Below are positions 6,227 through 8,876 of a stretch of DNA of 8,876 nucleotides, piece after piece. Origin of the DNA: Actinomycetales bacterium (GTDB lineage Bacteria > Actinomycetota > Actinomycetes > Mycobacteriales > Mycobacteriaceae). The notes beneath the pieces are model-generated. The model was not told the origin of the DNA. It ran no database searches and saw nothing but the letters and a program-made list of their open reading frames with translations. The stretch is taken from positions 1 to 8,876 of the forward strand of contig DUOR01000299.1 in NCBI GenBank assembly GCA_012838715.1. The letters are read 5' to 3'. The stretch's first letter is position 1. Every line of letters starts with the position of its first letter. The translations under genes were made by a program, and so were the position numbers.

Positions 6227-7167
6227 CGGTCGCTCGCCCCCGTGCGGGACCGGGTCTCCGCGCCCGCGTAATGGTCGAGGAAGACGTCCTCGAGGTCGGC
6301 GTCGGTGCAGGAGATGTCGGTCGCACCGGCGTCGAGAAGCTGCCGAAGCCGCGCGGGCACGTCGTCGCGGGGGACGAGGTCGTCGGGGCGGGTGCCGTCG
6401 GGAAGCGTGCCCGCCACCCGCGACCCGCGCAGGTGCGTGAGGTCGCGCAGACGGCCCGACTCGACGAGCCGGCCATCGCGGATGATGGTGATGTCGTCGG
6501 CGAGATCCTGCACCTCCGACAGGATGTGGCTGGACAGCAGGACCGAGGCGCCGCCGTCGACGCGCTCGCGGACGCAGGCGGCGAACTCGCGCTCCATCAG
6601 CGGGTCCAGGCCGGAGGTCGGCTCATCGAGGACGAGCACGTCGACGTCCGCGGCCAGCGCGGCCACGAGCATCACCTTCTGCCGGTTGCCCTTCGAGTAC
6701 TCCCGGACCTTCTTCGAGGTGTCCAGGCGGAAACGTTCGATGAGTTCCCCGCGGCGCGCGGGATCGTCGCCGTGGCCCGGATCGCGCAGCCGCGCCAGGG
6801 TGGCCAGCGCCTGCCCACCGGTCAGCTGCGGCCACAGGGCGACGTCACCGGGGACGTAGGCGACGCGGCGGGTCGCGGCGGCCGGGTCCCGCGTCGGGTC
6901 GTGGCCCAGGACGTCGATGCTGCCCGCGTTGGGGCGCAGCATCCCCAGAATCGCCCGGATGGCCGTGGACTTGCCCGCGCCATTCGGCCCCAGGAACCCG
7001 TGCACGGTGCCGGTGCGCACCGTCAGATCCAGCTCGTCGACGGCGGTGAAGGAACCGAAACGCTTGGTCAGGCCGCGGACGATGATGGCGGCGTCGGGGC
7101 GTCCGGGCGCGGCGGGCGCGGTGGGTGCGGTGCGCGCGGCGTCGGGGCGGGACGGTGATTCAGCCAC
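6223..7167 (-). CDS. ABC transporter ATP-binding protein (drug-exporter/DrrA type)
   Basis: 314-aa nucleotide-binding subunit that hydrolyses ATP at the inner membrane face to drive the adjacent permease. Motifs in order: Walker A GPNGAGKST (60-68); AYVPGDVALWPQLT (103-116) at the Q-loop, with no Gln in the usual place; signature YSKGNRQKV (157-165) instead of LSGGQ; Walker B VDVLVLDEP (175-183) with catalytic Glu182; D-loop SGLDP (185-189); switch His214 in LSSHILSE. The C-terminal DLEDVFLDHY (291-300) is typical of DrrA/NatA-like exporter ATPases. Residues 1-26 form a Pro/Ala-rich extension ahead of the domain. The start is GTG 7167: AGGAG (7175-7179) sits 7 nt upstream, and the frame further upstream is only overlap with merR. 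It overlaps merR by 8 bp and the permease by 4 bp, so the three form one operon. Substrate unknown. Confidence 0.92.
   Translation of the reverse strand: MAESPSRPDAARTAPTAPAAPGRPDAAIIVRGLTKRFGSFTAVDELDLTVRTGTVHGFLGPNGAGKSTAIRAILGMLRPNAGSIDVLGHDPTRDPAAATRRVAYVPGDVALWPQLTGGQALATLARLRDPGHGDDPARRGELIERFRLDTSKKVREYSKGNRQKVMLVAALAADVDVLVLDEPTSGLDPLMEREFAACVRERVDGGASVLLSSHILSEVQDLADDITIIRDGRLVESGRLRDLTHLRGSRVAGTLPDGTRPDDLVPRDDVPARLRQLLDAGATDISCTDADLEDVFLDHYAGAETRSRTGASDR
7088..7149. repeat. 14-bp direct repeat in the ATPase N-terminal extension
   Basis: GCGGCGTCGGGGCG occurs at 7088-7101 and again at 7136-7149, 48 bp apart, which is 16 codons in frame. In the protein this gives two RPDAA motifs flanking a Thr/Ala/Pro-rich stretch. 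It looks like expansion of a low-complexity N-terminal tail rather than a regulatory site. Confidence 0.6.
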
Positions 7168-7945
7168 GGGTGTACTCCTCGATGTAGGTGGCCAGGCGCT
7201 CGAAGGCGATTTCCACGAAGCGGCGTTGGCCGCGCGCCGGGTAGGCGGCGACGACCAGCGCGCGGGCCGGACGGTTGGTGGCGAAGAAGCGCAGCGAGGG
7301 GATGAGGGACGGAGGGATTTCGCCGTAGCCCTCCACCATCCGGAAACCCCGGTCGACCAGCTCGCGGGCCTGTTCCTCGGTCCACCCCGGGTCGGCCAGG
7401 GCGGCGATGCCCAGGTAGTACTCCGCGATGCCCCGCGGGTTCGCGTGGTCGAGCAGCTCGACGACGTCATCGCCGATGTGGCCCAACCGCACGGCGATGT
7501 CGCTGAGCCTGCGTTCGCGGCGCAGCAGCGTCAGGGCGCGACGGCTGCCGATGGCCTCGAGTTCCTTCTCGATCGCGTCGTACACCGCGGCCAGTCGCCG
7601 GGGCAGCGCGTCGACGGGACCGTCGAGCGCCTGGTCACGGAGCTTCGCCAACCGCGACCGGTGCTCCTCCAGCTCGGCGATCCGCTCGTCGATGGAGGCA
7701 ATCGCCGCGTCGAGGCCGTCGGCGTCCGGCACCGGGGCATCGCCGTCGAGGTGGGCGGGCATGTCGGCCAGGGCGATCCCGGCGTCGGCGAGCGCGCGGA
7801 TGCGCAGCAGCCGGGAGGCGTCGTCGACGCCGTAATCCCGCCAGGCGCCGGCCCGCGGCGGCACGGGCATCAGCCCAATCGCGTGGTAGTGCCGGATGGT
7901 GCGGACGGACACGCCCGCGACGTCGGCCAGCTCGGAAACCCTCAT
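7160..7945 (-). CDS. MerR-family transcriptional regulator with a C-terminal effector-like region
   Basis: 261-aa regulator, first gene of the exporter operon. The N-terminal winged helix is clear: helix-turn-helix VSELADVAGVSVRTIRHYHAIGL (about 3-25), wing with WRDYG (35-39), then SRLLRIRALADAGI (44-57). A helix rich in charged heptads (about 78-105, ASIDERIAELEEHRSRLAKL) fits the usual MerR dimerisation coiled coil. Residues 110-261 form a larger C-terminal region than in metal-type MerR proteins and lack an obvious Cys metal site, which suggests sensing of an organic ligand; I do not recognise the subfamily. ATG 7945 is chosen over the in-frame GTG 7960 because 7960 would lie inside the promoter spacer. 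The promoter shows a 19-bp spacer over a dyad, so it probably controls its own operon, including the overlapping ABC ATPase gene. Confidence 0.88.
   Translation of the reverse strand: MRVSELADVAGVSVRTIRHYHAIGLMPVPPRAGAWRDYGVDDASRLLRIRALADAGIALADMPAHLDGDAPVPDADGLDAAIASIDERIAELEEHRSRLAKLRDQALDGPVDALPRRLAAVYDAIEKELEAIGSRRALTLLRRERRLSDIAVRLGHIGDDVVELLDHANPRGIAEYYLGIAALADPGWTEEQARELVDRGFRMVEGYGEIPPSLIPSLRFFATNRPARALVVAAYPARGQRRFVEIAFERLATYIEEYTRG
7175..7180 (-). promoter_or_regulatory. ribosome binding site (GAGGAG) deciding the ATPase start
   Basis: On the minus strand GAGGAG lies inside the last codons of merR, 7 nt upstream of GTG 7167. It is the strongest Shine-Dalgarno in the window and fixes the ATPase start within the merR overlap. 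Confidence 0.8.
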
Positions 7946-7951
7946 GACCCG

Positions 7952-7982
7952 ATCATCCACTGTTACGTGACGTCGCAGTCAA
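7952..7982 (-). promoter_or_regulatory. merR operon promoter with 19-bp spacer and overlapping operator dyad
   Basis: On the minus strand the -35 is TTGACT (7982-7977) and the -10 is GATGAT (7957-7952), separated by exactly 19 bp, the over-long spacer characteristic of MerR-controlled promoters. The spacer is covered by a dyad at 7959-7979 centred on 7969, with ACTG-nn-ACGT on one side mirrored by ACGT-nn-CAGT on the other (8 of 10 arm positions match). The -10 ends 6 nt before ATG 7945, so the transcript is probably leaderless. This follows from spacing and symmetry and has not been tested. Confidence 0.7.
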
Positions 7983-8042
7983 GGGCGCGGCGCGGATTGG
8001 CCGCGATGTTCGCGCCCCCTATCGGTTACGGCGGCACCGACG

Positions 8043-8048
8043 TAGCCT
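8043..8048 (+). promoter_or_regulatory. -10 element (TAGCCT) for nnrE, probably leaderless
   Basis: TAGCCT matches TAnnnT and ends 6 nt (CGGGGC) before ATG 8055, placing transcription initiation at the start codon. No -35 is evident and no Shine-Dalgarno is present. It is divergent from the merR promoter, about 60 bp away. Confidence 0.45.
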
Positions 8049-8054
8049 CGGGGC

Positions 8055-8876
8055 ATGAAGGCCGTCTACACAGTCGACGAAATCCGCCGCGCCGAGCAGC
8101 CCCTGCTCGACGCCCAGAGAACCACCGACGAGTTGATGCGCCACGCCGCCTCCGCCGTCGCCGACGCCGCGCGGGTGCTGCTCGCCGCCGAACGGCCCCG
8201 CCACATGGAGGGCGACGGCGTCCTCCTGCTGGTCGGGTCCGGCGGCAATGGCGGGGATGCGCTGTACGCGGGTGCCTCCCTGCTTTCCGACGGCGTGACC
8301 GTCGATGCGGTCCTCCTCGGCGACAACCCCCACGGGCCGGCGCTGGAGGCGTTCCGGGAGGCGGGCGGCACGGTCCGCGGGGACGACGTCGCCGACCAGG
8401 TGCGGGACATCCACGAGCGGTACCGGCTGATTGTCGACGGCATCGTCGGCCTCGGCGGGTCCGGGGCCCTGCGCGAGCACGCGGCCTGGCTGATCCGCGA
8501 GGCCAGCATCCTGCGCACCCCGGTCCTCGCCGTCGACGTGCCCTCGGGCGTCGCCGCGGACACGGGGGAGACCTTCCCAGGGCCGGAGGCCACGATGGAC
8601 GCAGACCCCCACCGCCCCGACGACCTCGAGGCGGACCTGCCCGGTCACGTCACCGCCGACGTGACCGTGACCTTCGGCGGCATGCGCCGCGCCCACGCCG
8701 TGGCCGCCGCCTGCGGTGAAGTGCTCGTCGCGGACATCGGCCCCGGGCCGGGCGAGATGCTGTCGTCGATGCTGGCCAAGGTGGCCCTGGAGGACGCGGC
8801 CGCGGGCAAGTCGCCCCGCGTCCTGGCCTCCCGCGCCGTGACCCCCGAGAACGGCGCCGGTTGGCCGGAGTGGTTG
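8055..8876 (+). CDS. nnrE: NAD(P)H-hydrate epimerase domain, probably of a bifunctional Nnr protein (3' end outside window)
   Basis: The first 274 codons read open to the right edge. The product is a YjeF N-terminal-type domain, which interconverts R and S epimers of NAD(P)HX, damaged hydrated NAD(P)H, so that the ADP/ATP-dependent dehydratase can restore the cofactor. Visible motifs: N-terminal MKAVYTVDEIRRAEQPLL, nucleotide-binding loop GSGGNGGDALYAG (61-73), DGIVGLGGSG (128-137) with the conserved Asp128, VLAVDVPSGVAADTG (157-171) with Asp161, and VTADVTVTFGG (199-209). The last residues (ASRAVTPENGAGWPEWL) lie beyond the epimerase core and are probably the linker to a C-terminal dehydratase (NnrD) domain, as in many bacterial fusions; that part is not visible. 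ATG 8055 is supported by a -10 six nt upstream. It is divergent from merR with 109 bp between start codons; nothing suggests MerR controls it, though that is possible. Confidence 0.93.
   Translation, partial: MKAVYTVDEIRRAEQPLLDAQRTTDELMRHAASAVADAARVLLAAERPRHMEGDGVLLLVGSGGNGGDALYAGASLLSDGVTVDAVLLGDNPHGPALEAFREAGGTVRGDDVADQVRDIHERYRLIVDGIVGLGGSGALREHAAWLIREASILRTPVLAVDVPSGVAADTGETFPGPEATMDADPHRPDDLEADLPGHVTADVTVTFGGMRRAHAVAAACGEVLVADIGPGPGEMLSSMLAKVALEDAAAGKSPRVLASRAVTPENGAGWPEWL

Noticed and set aside
4748..6271. Long plus-strand open frames opposite the permease gene
   Set aside because: They encode His/Gln/Arg/Gly-rich strings with no domain features and are the complement of a clear membrane protein with twelve hydrophobic segments.
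7168..7470. Open frame extending the ABC ATPase about 100 residues upstream
   Set aside because: This stretch lies inside merR in another frame, has no domain-like sequence, and a strong ribosome binding site points to GTG 7167.
7946..7960. GTG 7960 as the merR start
   Set aside because: It falls within the promoter spacer and operator dyad, would lie upstream of the -10, and has no Shine-Dalgarno; MRVSELADVAG is the typical MerR N-terminus.
6917..8719. A long plus-strand open frame across the ATPase, merR and nnrE regions
   Set aside because: It overlaps three well-supported genes in the wrong frames and ends in Arg/Pro/Gly-rich sequence typical of GC-rich shadow frames.

Overview
The window is very GC-rich, densely packed bacterial DNA, most likely from a Corynebacterium or a close Mycobacteriales relative. 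The basis is an actinobacterial-type GlmS, an actinobacterial NnrE with GxGxNGGDALxAG-type wording, GTG starts, and -10 hexamers lying 6-7 nt from start codons (leaderless-style promoters, common in this order). In mycobacteria glmS and nnr also lie a few genes apart (from memory), so this looks like a conserved core neighbourhood with an accessory block between the two. The genus call is inference; no rRNA or other marker is present.

Layout. At the left edge, on the minus strand, is the N-terminal 151 codons of an alpha/beta-hydrolase-fold protein whose nucleophile elbow reads GHGMG, with Gly where Ser is expected. A 322-bp divergent intergenic region follows, holding a tandem pair of 44-bp repeats and a promoter for each flanking gene. 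On the plus strand comes complete glmS (624 aa), closed by a strong intrinsic terminator. After a 253-bp spacer with a second, weaker terminator-like hairpin lies a plus-strand gene for an Hsp70/actin-type ATPase that has no substrate-binding domain; in its place are a disordered linker and two C-terminal membrane helices.

A three-gene minus-strand operon occupies 4628-7945, transcribed right to left: a MerR-family regulator, an ABC ATPase of the drug-exporter (DrrA/CcmA) type, and a 12-helix, internally duplicated ABC-2-type permease resembling the polyketide-antibiotic exporter permeases. The genes overlap by 8 and 4 bp, so translation is probably coupled. The merR promoter has the family hallmark of a 19-bp spacer over a dyad, which suggests autoregulation and ligand-induced expression of an efflux pump of unknown substrate. 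Reading away from it is nnrE, the epimerase half of a probable Nnr NAD(P)HX repair enzyme, cut by the right edge.

Functionally, glmS (amino-sugar supply for the cell wall) and nnr (cofactor repair) are housekeeping genes, while the regulator/exporter operon and the membrane-tethered Hsp70-like protein are the accessory and least understood parts. No mobile element, CRISPR array, tRNA or rRNA is visible.
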